A program made the position numbers and the translations under genes. A stretch of 64,000 bases of DNA from Novosphingobium cyanobacteriorum (GTDB lineage Bacteria; Pseudomonadota; Alphaproteobacteria; Sphingomonadales; Sphingomonadaceae), in assembly GCF_029436685.1 (NCBI RefSeq), contig NZ_JAROCY010000020.1:1-64000 (forward strand), in the 5' to 3' direction. The notes beneath the pieces were generated by a model that was given only the letters and a program-made list of their open reading frames with translations, searched no databases and was not told the DNA's origin. Positions 17,457-25,035 of the stretch are shown piece after piece. The first letter of the stretch is position 1. Every line of letters starts with the position of its first letter.

Positions 17457-20069
17457 TTACAGCGTGCGTTCGCGCATCTCGACTTCGAACACTTCCAGCT
17501 GGTCGCCAGCCTTGATGTCGTTGGTGTCCTGCAGCAGCACGCCGCATTCCAGCCCCGCGCGGACTTCCGCCACGTCGTCCTTGAAGCGACGCAGCGACGC
17601 GATGGTCGTGCGGCTAACGATGACGTCGTTGCGCGTGAGACGGGCATGCAGCCCCTTGCGGATGACACCTTCGACCACAAGCAGACCGGCGGCCTTGTCC
17701 TTCTTGCCCGCGGGGAACACTTCCTTGACCTCGGCACGGCCGACAACGGTTTCGATCGCCTCCGGACCAAGCTCGCCCGCCATTTCCGAACGGATGTCGT
17801 CGGTGAGCTGATAGATCACGTCGAAGTACTTCATCCGCACCTTGTTGCGCTCGATCAGCTCGCGCGCCTTGGCGTTGGGACGGACATTGAAGCCCACGAT
17901 CGGCGCACCGCTGGCCTGGGCCAGGTTCACGTCGCTTTCAGTGATCGCACCCACGCCCGAAGACAGGATGCGCACCTTGATCTCGTCGGTAGAGATCTTG
18001 TTCAGCGCGTTGACGATGGCCTCGGCAGAACCCTGCACGTCGGCACGGATAACCAGCGGATATTCGATGACGGCATTCTTCGCGGCGAGCGCGGAGAACA
18101 TGTTCTCAAGGCTGGTGGGCGCCGTGGCGGTGCGCTTGGCAGTCGCCTGTTCATGACGATAGGAGGCGACCTCGCGGGCCCGCGCTTCGTTCTCCACAAC
18201 CGTCAGAGTGTCACCGGCCATCGGCACGCCGCCGATGCCGAGCACCTCCACAGGCAGCGAAGGCGGCGCTTCCTTCAGCTGACGACCCTTGTCATCCAGC
18301 ATGGCGCGCACGCGGCCCGACTGGGTGCCGACGACCAGGATGTCGCCCACCCTCAACGTGCCGCGGTTGACCAGCACGGTTGCCAACGGCCCCTTGCCCT
18401 TGTCCAGCTTCGCCTCGATCACGGTCGCTTCCGCCGCGCGATCGGGGTTTGCCTTCAATTCAAGCAGTTCGGCCTGCAGCAGGATCTTTTCGATCAGGTT
18501 GTCCAGGCCATCGCCGGTCCGCGCCGAAACTTCCACGTCCTGCACATCGCCCGACATCGCCTCGACGATGATCTCGTGCTCGAGCAGGCGCTCGCGGATC
18601 TTCTGCGGGTTGAACTCGGGCTTGTCCGACTTGGTGATCGCCACGATCATCGGCACGCCGGCCGCCTTGGTGTGGTTGATCGCCTCGATCGTCTGCGGCA
18701 TCAGCCCGTCGTCACCCGCCACCACCAGGATGACGATGTCGGTGACGTTGGCGCCACGCATGCGCATTTCGGTGAAGGCTTCGTGGCCCGGCGTATCAAG
18801 GAAGGTGATGAAGTCACCCCCCTTGGTCTTGATCTGATACGCACCGATATGCTGCGTAATGCCGCCGGCTTCGCCGCGCACCACGTCGGTACCGCGCAGC
18901 GCGTCCAGCAGGCTGGTCTTGCCGTGGTCGACGTGACCCATGATCGTGACCACCGGTGGACGCGGCTTCAGCGTTTCCTCGGCATCGACGTCTGCCGCGG
19001 TATCGATATCGACGTCGCTTTCGCTCACGCGCTGGATGTTGTGGCCGAATTCGGTGACCAGCAGTTCGGCGGTGTCCTGGTCGATGGTCTGGTTGATGGT
19101 GACCATCATGCCCATCTTGAACAGCGCCTTGACCAGGTCCGCGGCCTTTTCAGCCATGCGGTTGGCCAGATCCTGCACGGTGATCGCCTCGGGCACGATC
19201 ACGTCGCGCACCTGCTTTTCGCGCTGGTGCTGCTGCCCGGCGAAGTGGGCACGGCGTTCCTTTTCGCGCGCACGCTTCAGTGCGGCGAGCGAACGCGCGC
19301 GGGCGCCCTCGTCCTCGTTCAACGCGCGGGTGACGGTCAGCTTGCCACCACGGCGCTCATCACCGCCCTTGCGATCGCGCGGGGCCGGCTGCGGCTTCTT
19401 GGCAACCGGTTCGGGGCGCTTGATCGGCGCGACCGGGGTAAAACGGCGCGGCGCGGGCGCGGCAGGCGCTTCTTCCTTGGCTTCAGCAGGCGCTGCAACT
19501 TCGGCTGCGGGTGCCGGGGCGGGCTCAGCTTCGGCCTTCGGCGCTTCGGCCTTGGGCGCTTCGGCAACCGGAGCGGGCGCGGCCGGTGCAGGTGCAGCTT
19601 CGGGCTCGGCAACGGGCGCAGGTGCAGCGGCAGCAGCAGGCGTGTCCTCGGCCTTGCGGTTTTCCTCGGCGCGGCGGCGCTCTTCCTCGATCGCGCGCAG
19701 GCGTTCTTCCTGCTCGCGGCGGTTCGCGGCCTCCAGCGCGGCGAGGCGGGCTTCCTCGGCCTCACGCAGCAGGCGCGCCTGCAGTTCCTGGCGCGTCTCG
19801 CGTGAGGCGGCGGGCGGAGCCGGCGGCGGCGCGGGCGGAGTCGGGCGCGCGACCGGAGCCGCGGGCGCTGCGGGCGCAACGGGTTCGGCAACCGGCGCTG
19901 CGGTTTCGCCCGGACGGCCCATCAGCTTGCGCCGCTTGACCTCGACCACCACCTTGTTGGTGCGGCCGTGGCTGAAGGTCTGCTTGACCTCGCCAGCCTC
20001 GACCGAGGTCTTCAGGCCCAGTGGCCTGCGGCCCAGCGTCGGCTTCTTGTCATCGCTCATCGAACTCAT
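17457..20069 (-). CDS. infB: Translation initiation factor IF-2
   Basis: 870 residues. GTPase that places initiator tRNA on the 30S subunit. N-terminal IF2 subdomain (TLGRRPLGLKTSVEAGEVKQTFSHGRT), then a long Ala/Pro/Glu-rich linker (residues about 60-250). The G domain has G1 GHVDHGKTSLLDALR (about residue 377), G3 DTPGHEAFTEMR (about 424) and G4 region AITKSDKP, where the usual NKxD reads TKSD. C-terminal domains bind fMet-tRNA. ATG 20069 overlaps the ylxR-like stop (ATGA); ATG 20060 is an alternative. Confidence 0.96.
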   Translation of the reverse strand: MSSMSDDKKPTLGRRPLGLKTSVEAGEVKQTFSHGRTNKVVVEVKRRKLMGRPGETAAPVAEPVAPAAPAAPVARPTPPAPPPAPPAASRETRQELQARLLREAEEARLAALEAANRREQEERLRAIEEERRRAEENRKAEDTPAAAAAPAPVAEPEAAPAPAAPAPVAEAPKAEAPKAEAEPAPAPAAEVAAPAEAKEEAPAAPAPRRFTPVAPIKRPEPVAKKPQPAPRDRKGGDERRGGKLTVTRALNEDEGARARSLAALKRAREKERRAHFAGQQHQREKQVRDVIVPEAITVQDLANRMAEKAADLVKALFKMGMMVTINQTIDQDTAELLVTEFGHNIQRVSESDVDIDTAADVDAEETLKPRPPVVTIMGHVDHGKTSLLDALRGTDVVRGEAGGITQHIGAYQIKTKGGDFITFLDTPGHEAFTEMRMRGANVTDIVILVVAGDDGLMPQTIEAINHTKAAGVPMIVAITKSDKPEFNPQKIRERLLEHEIIVEAMSGDVQDVEVSARTGDGLDNLIEKILLQAELLELKANPDRAAEATVIEAKLDKGKGPLATVLVNRGTLRVGDILVVGTQSGRVRAMLDDKGRQLKEAPPSLPVEVLGIGGVPMAGDTLTVVENEARAREVASYRHEQATAKRTATAPTSLENMFSALAAKNAVIEYPLVIRADVQGSAEAIVNALNKISTDEIKVRILSSGVGAITESDVNLAQASGAPIVGFNVRPNAKARELIERNKVRMKYFDVIYQLTDDIRSEMAGELGPEAIETVVGRAEVKEVFPAGKKDKAAGLLVVEGVIRKGLHARLTRNDVIVSRTTIASLRRFKDDVAEVRAGLECGVLLQDTNDIKAGDQLEVFEVEMRERTL

Positions 20070-20782
20070 TCGCCCTTCGTATCAAAATCGTCGTTGGCGG
20101 CCGGTCCTTGCGGTCCGGCAGCCTCATCGCTCTCGCGCCCGAGAAAATGCAGCAGGCGCGCCAAGACGCCCCCCACCCTTTCGGCCGCGGCGGCATCGGT
20201 CAGCGCCAGATGAACGACGTTGTCGCGGCCCAATGCCACAGACAGCGCCGCCCGGTCCAGCGGCAAGATTGCACCTTTCAGCCCGGTGCCTTCGGCCATC
20301 TCGCCCACGCGCCAGGCCTGGGCCAGCTTGTTCGGCCCGTCGCTGCCGGCATCGCTGGCGTGGGCGAGAAAAGTCACCGCACCGGCGCGCGCACCGGCAG
20401 CGATCTTTTCCGTACCCAGCAGCATGTTGCCGGCGCGCAGTTCGATGCCCAGGCGATCGGTCAGCGTGCGAACCAGCGCCTGTTCGATGCGCTGGCCAAG
20501 GTCTTCGGGAATGGAGAGCGGCGCACCCTTGAACGCGCGCGCCAAGGCCCCCTTAAGCTTGCCATTCGACAGTGCTTTTTCAAGGGCTTCGCGCGAAACG
20601 CCGATCCACGCGCCGCGCCCCGGCGCACGCGCCAGCACGTCGGGCAGCACCAGCCCGTCGGGCGAGATCGCCAGACGCACGAGCGAGTCACGCGATGCGT
20701 GCTCTCCGGAGAGGATGCACTTCCTCTCCGGCCCGTCAGCGGTGATGTCGGAGCTTACGCGCTCATTGTGAGGAATCCGCAT
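20066..20782 (-). CDS. YlxR (DUF448) domain protein with C-terminal extension
   Basis: 238 residues. Residues about 18-90 form the YlxR RNA-binding domain: GPERKCILSGEHASRDSLVRL, then GRGAWIGVSREALEKAL. The second half (about 110-220, with LGIELRAGNMLLGTEKIAAGARAGAV) resembles an L7Ae-like RNA-binding fold, a fusion common in alphaproteobacteria at this locus. It overlaps nusA by 20 bp upstream and infB by 4 bp downstream, as expected for the nusA-ylxR-infB operon. Its role is probably in translation or RNA metabolism. Confidence 0.88.
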   Translation of the reverse strand: MRIPHNERVSSDITADGPERKCILSGEHASRDSLVRLAISPDGLVLPDVLARAPGRGAWIGVSREALEKALSNGKLKGALARAFKGAPLSIPEDLGQRIEQALVRTLTDRLGIELRAGNMLLGTEKIAAGARAGAVTFLAHASDAGSDGPNKLAQAWRVGEMAEGTGLKGAILPLDRAALSVALGRDNVVHLALTDAAAAERVGGVLARLLHFLGRESDEAAGPQGPAANDDFDTKGE

Positions 20783-22394
20783 CGGCGGCCTCCTCGTTGG
20801 GTTCGTCTTCGAACCAGTGCGCGCGGGCGGCCATGATGATCTCGTTGCCCTGTTCTTCGCTCAGGCCATATTCGCCCAGCACGCCACCCTTGTCCTGCTC
20901 GCGCTCGGTGCGCTCGCGGCGCTGCGGGCCATCGTTGTTGCGGCGGCGCTGTTCGGTGCCGCGCTTCTTGGCAATGAGTTCGTCGGTGGCGAGATCAGCC
21001 AGGTCGTCGAGCGTCTTGATGCCCGCCTTGCCCAGCGTGACGAGCATCGCTTCGGTCAGGTGCGGCAGCTCGGCCAGCGCATCTTCCACACCCAGGCCAC
21101 GGCGCTCTTCACGCTGCGCTTCTTCGCGGCGTTCAAGCGCTTCGGCGGCGCGGCTCTGCAGTTCTTCGGCCAGCTCCTCGTCGAAGCCTTCGATCGCGGC
21201 GAGTTCGGCGATGTCGATGTAGGCCACTTCCTCCAGCTCGGTGAAGCCTTCGGCCACCAGCAGCTGCGACAGCGTCTCGTCGACGTCGAGCTCTTCCTCG
21301 AACATCTTGGAGCGCTCGGCGAACTCCTTCTGGCGCTTCTCGCTCGATTCCGCCTCGGTCATGATGTCGATGGCCGAACCGGTCAGCGACGAAGCCAGGC
21401 GCACGTTCTGCCCGCGGCGGCCAATGGCGAGCGAGAGCTGGTCATCGGGCACGACGACTTCGATGCGGCTCTCTTCCTCGTCGATCACCACGCGGCTGAC
21501 GGTGGCGGGCTGCAGCGCGTTGACCACGAACGTCGCGGTGTCCTCGCTCCAGGGGATGATGTCGATCTTTTCGCCCTGCAGTTCCTGCACCACCGCCTGC
21601 ACGCGGCTGCCCTTCATGCCGACACAGGCGCCGACCGGGTCGATGCTGGAATCGCGGCTGATCACCCCGATCTTGGCGCGGCTGCCCGGATCGCGGGCGG
21701 CGGCCTTGATCTCGATGATGCCGTCGTAGATTTCGGGCACTTCCTGCGCGAACAGGCGCTTCATGAAGTCCGGATGGGCGCGGCTCAGGAAGATCTGCGG
21801 ACCGCGGTTCTGGCGCTCCACCTTCATGATCAGCGCGCGCACGCGCTCGCCCACGCGGGGCACTTCGCGCGGGATCTGCTGGTCGCGGCGGATCACGCCT
21901 TCGGCGCGGCCAAGGTTGACGATCACATGGCCGAACTCGACCGACTTGATCACGCCGGTGATCACTTCGCCGGCGCGGTCCTTGAATTCTTCGTACTGGC
22001 GATCGCGCTCGGCATCGCGGACCTTCTGGAAGATCACCTGCTTGGCGCTCTGCGCGTCGATGCGGCCCAGGTCCACCGGCGGCAGCGGATCGACGATGAA
22101 GTCACCCACCTTGGCGCCCGGCTGCAGCTTTTCCGCCGCCTTCAGGTCCACCTGCTTGAAGTAATCCTCGACCTCTTCCACTACCTCGACCACGCGCCAC
22201 AGGCGCAGGTCACCGGTGCGCGGATCAAGCTTTGCGCGGATGTCGTTCTCGGCGCCATAGCGGTTGCGGGCCGACTTCTGGATCGCCTCTTCCATCGCCT
22301 CGATCACGATCGACTTGTCGATCATCTTCTCGGTGGCGACGGCGTTCGCAATCGCGAGCAGCTCGGCACGGTTGGCGGAAATCGCACTGGCCAT
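20763..22394 (-). CDS. nusA: Transcription termination/antitermination factor NusA
   Basis: 543 residues. N-terminal RNA-polymerase-binding domain (MIDKSIVIEAMEEAIQKSAR), S1 domain (residues about 135-200), two KH domains (VGACVGMKGSRVQAVVQELQGEKIDII; LSLAIGRRGQNVRLASSLTG), and a C-terminal helix-hairpin-helix region (LPHLTEAMLVTLGKAGIKTLDDLADLATDEL). It governs pausing, termination and rRNA antitermination. It lies 3 bp after rimP. Confidence 0.96.
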   Translation of the reverse strand: MASAISANRAELLAIANAVATEKMIDKSIVIEAMEEAIQKSARNRYGAENDIRAKLDPRTGDLRLWRVVEVVEEVEDYFKQVDLKAAEKLQPGAKVGDFIVDPLPPVDLGRIDAQSAKQVIFQKVRDAERDRQYEEFKDRAGEVITGVIKSVEFGHVIVNLGRAEGVIRRDQQIPREVPRVGERVRALIMKVERQNRGPQIFLSRAHPDFMKRLFAQEVPEIYDGIIEIKAAARDPGSRAKIGVISRDSSIDPVGACVGMKGSRVQAVVQELQGEKIDIIPWSEDTATFVVNALQPATVSRVVIDEEESRIEVVVPDDQLSLAIGRRGQNVRLASSLTGSAIDIMTEAESSEKRQKEFAERSKMFEEELDVDETLSQLLVAEGFTELEEVAYIDIAELAAIEGFDEELAEELQSRAAEALERREEAQREERRGLGVEDALAELPHLTEAMLVTLGKAGIKTLDDLADLATDELIAKKRGTEQRRRNNDGPQRRERTEREQDKGGVLGEYGLSEEQGNEIIMAARAHWFEDEPNEEAADADSSQ

Positions 22395-22397
22395 GGC

Positions 22398-22958
22398 TTA
22401 GTCTTCCTGTTCCTCGACGATGTCATCCGCTCCGCTGGCATCCAGCGGCCGGGAGGCGGCAATCAGCTTGTCCGTAAGGATAAGCTTGGCATTGGCAACG
22501 AGGCTGAACGGCACGGCATATACCACACCATCGTCCTCGATAGAAATGATCTGCGCATCCGCGTCGAACCCGGTCAGGTCCCCGCGGAAGCGCTTGCGAT
22601 TGTCGAGCAGCTCGGCCAGCTCGATCCGCGCCTCGTGCCCGATCCAGGCGGCAAAGTCCTTTGCCCGCGTCAACGGACGATCGATGCCGGGGCTGCTCAC
22701 TTCAAGGCGATAGGCATCCTCGATCAGCACCTCACCCGCTTCTTCCAGCGCGTCGAACGCATCGGAAACGCGGTTGGACAGCGCAGCGCAGTCCGCGATC
22801 ACCAGCTGGCCGGTTGCGGGCCGCTCGGCCATGATCTGGAGCGTATGCTCCTCGTCACCGATCTCGCCACCCTTGAAATAGCGTACGCGCACGAGATCGA
22901 AGCCGAGAGCCTTTGCCTCCACCTCCACAACCTCGGTAATACGCGCAATATCCGCCAT
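22398..22958 (-). CDS. rimP: Ribosome maturation factor RimP
   Basis: 186 residues. Needed for 30S maturation. Motifs: ITEVVEVEAKALGFDLVRVRYF, then IADCAALSNRVSDAFDALEE and YRLEVSSPGIDRPLTRAKDF, which is the family signature. The C-terminal domain is SH3-like. First gene of the rimP-nusA-ylxR-infB operon. A strong hairpin with a T-run stands about 130 bp before its ATG. Confidence 0.94.
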   Translation of the reverse strand: MADIARITEVVEVEAKALGFDLVRVRYFKGGEIGDEEHTLQIMAERPATGQLVIADCAALSNRVSDAFDALEEAGEVLIEDAYRLEVSSPGIDRPLTRAKDFAAWIGHEARIELAELLDNRKRFRGDLTGFDADAQIISIEDDGVVYAVPFSLVANAKLILTDKLIAASRPLDASGADDIVEEQED

Positions 22959-23432
22959 TCGAACTCCGATACCTGCCCCGGTCCATGCAAACGCATCTTC
23001 ATGCCGGTTCCTGCGGGAACCAGCCTGACTTTGCTTTCACAATGTCGGGATGAGTGGCCAGATAGGCGCGAAGTGCTCCGAAAGCAAGAACAAAAGGGGC
23101 TGCATGCCGATCCAGGGTTGGCATGCAGCCCCCAGTCGAAAACCGCCCTCTTGCTGAAAGAAGGAGACGGTCCGCGCACTGCACCCGCACGCTTTGGCCA
23201 TCCGCCGCAAAGGGGAAAGCGGCCGGTCTTCAAGCCACCTTGCGGCGGCACGATTCCTTGTTGGCAAAATATCGGTGAATAGCGCCAATATTTGGCATTC
23301 ATTTGCCGTTCACGCACTGATTTTCGCGAGGAAATGGCGGAAAACGGGGTTTGGCACGGCTTCTGCAGTGCATGGATCATCCTCCGGAGAGACCAATCTC
23401 CGAAGCAACCGATCCCAGGAAGGACCACGAAG
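22959..23432. other. 474-bp gap holding a strong hairpin upstream of rimP
   Basis: Between rimP (minus) and the small gene at 23433 (plus) no frame looks coding: the open frames are short and lack family resemblance. The notable content is the hairpin at 23092-23132. Bases 23265-23330 are the least GC-rich part and probably hold divergent promoters, though I cannot place -10/-35 boxes with confidence. Confidence 0.5.
23092..23132 (-). terminator. Terminator-like hairpin upstream of rimP
   Basis: A perfect 13-bp inverted repeat, GGGGCTGCATGCC (23096-23108) with GGCATGCAGCCCC (23120-23132), has an 11-nt loop. On the minus strand it is followed by TTTTGTTCTTG. No minus-strand protein gene lies upstream, so it ends either a small RNA or a rimP-operon leader. 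Confidence 0.65.
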
Positions 23433-23576
23433 ATGACCACGTTCCGCCAGTTCAGCCAACCCCTCTTCGCCGGCGTCGCCGCTTTCGCCCTCTCGCTGGC
23501 GATGATCTCGGGCACGGTCTCGGTACCGCACCAGACCGCCTCTTCCGCCAACACCAGCATGGAGTACGCCGCATGA
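23433..23576 (+). CDS. Small exported or membrane protein preceding PspC
   Basis: 47 residues: MTTFRQFSQPLFAGVAAFAL, then SLAMISGTVSVPHQTASS. It is one hydrophobic segment with a short polar tail, resembling a signal-anchor peptide. It has a good ribosome binding site (AGGAAGGA, about 10 bp upstream), and its stop overlaps the pspC-like ATG (ATGA), so it is translated together with that gene. Function unknown. Confidence 0.65.
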   Translation: MTTFRQFSQPLFAGVAAFALSLAMISGTVSVPHQTASSANTSMEYAA

Positions 23577-23794
23577 GCGACCTGCGTTTCGAAGACTCGA
23601 CCGTCCGCCCCGTCGCCAGCCGCGGCTTCCGCCTCGGCCGCGATCGCAAGAAGGTGATGGGCGTGTGCGCGGGAATTTCCGATTACTTCGGCATCGATGT
23701 CACGCTGGTGCGCATCGCCTGGGTGGCGGGGATGCTGATCGGCTTTGGCTCGCTGATCCTGATCTACCTCGCCGTCGCGCTGATCGCCGACTGA
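23573..23794 (+). CDS. PspC domain protein
   Basis: 73 residues. The PspC domain is clear: KKVMGVCAGISDYFGIDVTLVRIAWV, then a membrane segment FGSLILIYLAVALIAD. PspC-type proteins sit in the inner membrane and belong to the phage-shock envelope-stress response. This is a minimal version with only the domain. Coupled with the upstream 47-residue protein. Confidence 0.88.
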   Translation: MSDLRFEDSTVRPVASRGFRLGRDRKKVMGVCAGISDYFGIDVTLVRIAWVAGMLIGFGSLILIYLAVALIAD

Positions 23795-23824
23795 CCAGCC
23801 CCACATCCGGCCAGCCCCCGGAGA

Positions 23825-23857
23825 AGCCCCTGCCCCTCACGGCGGGGGCTTTTTTTC
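23825..23857 (+). terminator. Terminator after the PspC gene
   Basis: AGCCCCTGCC pairs with GGCGGGGGCT (ten pairs, one G-U) across CCTCAC and runs straight into seven T residues. Confidence 0.9.
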
Positions 23858-23878
23858 TGCTGGCTGTCACGCTGTGGT

Positions 23879-23974
23879 GGTTCGACAAGCTCACCACGAG
23901 CGGTTTTTTTGAAACTTCTACCTAGATCCGCTCATGCTGAGCTTGTCGAAGCATCGTGGTGAGCTTGTCGAACC
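23879..23974. repeat. Dispersed REP-like inverted repeat, copy 1
   Basis: Left half 23879-23903 (GGTTCGACAAGCTCACCACG then AGCGG). Right half 23928-23952 reads as its near inverse (CCGCTCATGCTGAGCTTGTC then GAAGC). A third partial arm is at 23957-23974. The same element recurs at 44056-44133, and a half-copy lies inside the E2 gene at 58466-58489. It lies between two convergent genes. Confidence 0.8.
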
Positions 23975-23995
23975 CCAACAGCGCAGCATCTCGAT

Positions 23996-24793
23996 TCAAA
24001 CCGCATCCGTTTTGGCAAAGGGTGAGAAGTCGATGTCGGTGTCGAACACGTCAACGCCTTCCTTGCGCTTCAGGAAGCCGACCACGGCATAGGTTGCGGG
24101 CGTCAGGATCACTTCCCACGCCACCTTCATCGCCCAGTTGGTGATCATCACCGTCAGCACCGCCTGGTTGGTCCAGGTGCCGAGGAACGCGATGGGGTAG
24201 AACAGCGCGCTATCCACCGCCTGACCGAACACGGTCGAGCCGATCGTGCGGGTCCACAGGTGCCTGCCCCCGGTCAACACCTTCATCCGTGCCAGCACGA
24301 AAGAATTGACGAACTCGCCCGCCCAGAAGGCGATGATCGATGCGGCGACAATGCGCCAGGTGCTGCCGAATACCGATTCATAGGTGGTCTGGCAGATCGT
24401 GCCCGCCGATGTCTGCTTCACCAGATCCGCGAACAGCGGGTTGCCGCTGCTGGCGCAGCCCCAGCTGGCCGAAGGCGGCATGGCCACGACCACGAAGCTC
24501 ATCACCGCCATGAACAACAGCGCAAAAAAGCCCATCCACACGCAGCGCCGCGCGTTTGCATAGCCATAGACCTCGGTCAGCACGTCCCCCAACACATAGC
24601 TGACTGGGAAAAACAGGATCCCTGCGCCAAAGGTGAAGCCGTCCACTTCCGCCAGCTTGGCCGCGCCGATCAGGTTCGACAGCAGCAGGATGCCCACGAA
24701 ACTGGCCATCATGTAGTCGAAATAGCGGAAATGGCGGCGCGCACCGGCCGAACCGGCGATGCGATCGAGATGGTCTTGCTGCTGATCGTCCAT
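23996..24793 (-). CDS. yhhQ: Queuosine precursor transporter (VUT/YhhQ family)
   Basis: 265 residues, six or so membrane segments. Family patterns: FRYFDYMMASFVGILLLSNLI, LFFPVSYVLGDVLTEVYGYANARR (the VUT signature), and FVNSFVLARMKVLTGGRHLWTRTIGSTVFGQAVDS. YhhQ proteins import preQ0/preQ1-type precursors for queuosine in tRNA. The gene is alone on the minus strand, divergent from tRNA-Arg. Confidence 0.9.
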   Translation of the reverse strand: MDDQQQDHLDRIAGSAGARRHFRYFDYMMASFVGILLLSNLIGAAKLAEVDGFTFGAGILFFPVSYVLGDVLTEVYGYANARRCVWMGFFALLFMAVMSFVVVAMPPSASWGCASSGNPLFADLVKQTSAGTICQTTYESVFGSTWRIVAASIIAFWAGEFVNSFVLARMKVLTGGRHLWTRTIGSTVFGQAVDSALFYPIAFLGTWTNQAVLTVMITNWAMKVAWEVILTPATYAVVGFLKRKEGVDVFDTDIDFSPFAKTDAV

Positions 24794-24852
24794 GGCCGCT
24801 TGCTAACGGCATTTGCACGCGGCGCAAAGCCGCCTTATGGGCATGGCAGCGC

Positions 24853-24929
24853 GCGCCCGTAGCTCAGCTGGATAGAGCACGAGCCTTCTAAGCTTGGGGC
24901 CGCAGGTTCGAACCCTGCCGGGCGCGCCA
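24853..24929 (+). tRNA. tRNA-Arg (anticodon TCT)
   Basis: 77 nt. Acceptor GCGCCCG pairs with CGGGCGC, discriminator G, CCA encoded. Anticodon stem CGAGC/GCTTG with loop CTTCTAA gives anticodon TCT, reading AGA/AGG. The D arm (AGCTCAGCTGGATAGAGC) and T arm (GGTTCGAACCC) are standard. Confidence 0.95.
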
Positions 24930-24945
24930 ATCCGCCACGGTGGCG

Positions 24946-24983
24946 TTGCGCCGACGCGGGCTTGATTATATCTACTAAATCAA
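24946..24983 (+). promoter_or_regulatory. Candidate promoter and operator of the O-acetylhomoserine sulfhydrylase gene
   Basis: TTGCGC (24946-24951), 17 bp, then TATCTA (24969-24974) make a sigma70-like promoter. An inverted repeat TTGATT (24962-24967) / AATCAA (24978-24983) brackets the -10 box and could be a repressor site. This stands out as an AT-rich island in GC-rich DNA. Confidence 0.4.
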
Positions 24984-25035
24984 TAGACAATAAGCCGGAT
25001 CCCAGTCCGCTCCCACTCAAGAGGATCGCCTAACG

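Noticed and set aside
17646..19805. Long plus-strand open frame across infB
   Set aside because: Antisense shadow; the peptide mirrors the Ala/Pro-rich IF-2 linker.
20817..23282. Long plus-strand open frame across nusA and rimP
   Set aside because: Antisense shadow of two certain genes; no start signal and no domain.
22999..23288. Minus-strand small proteins upstream of rimP
   Set aside because: Frames overlap the hairpin, lack ribosome binding sites and show no conserved pattern.
24930..25035. SAM-II type riboswitch before metY
   Set aside because: The leader lacks the pseudoknot pattern and conserved core I know for SAM-II. A covariance search would settle it.
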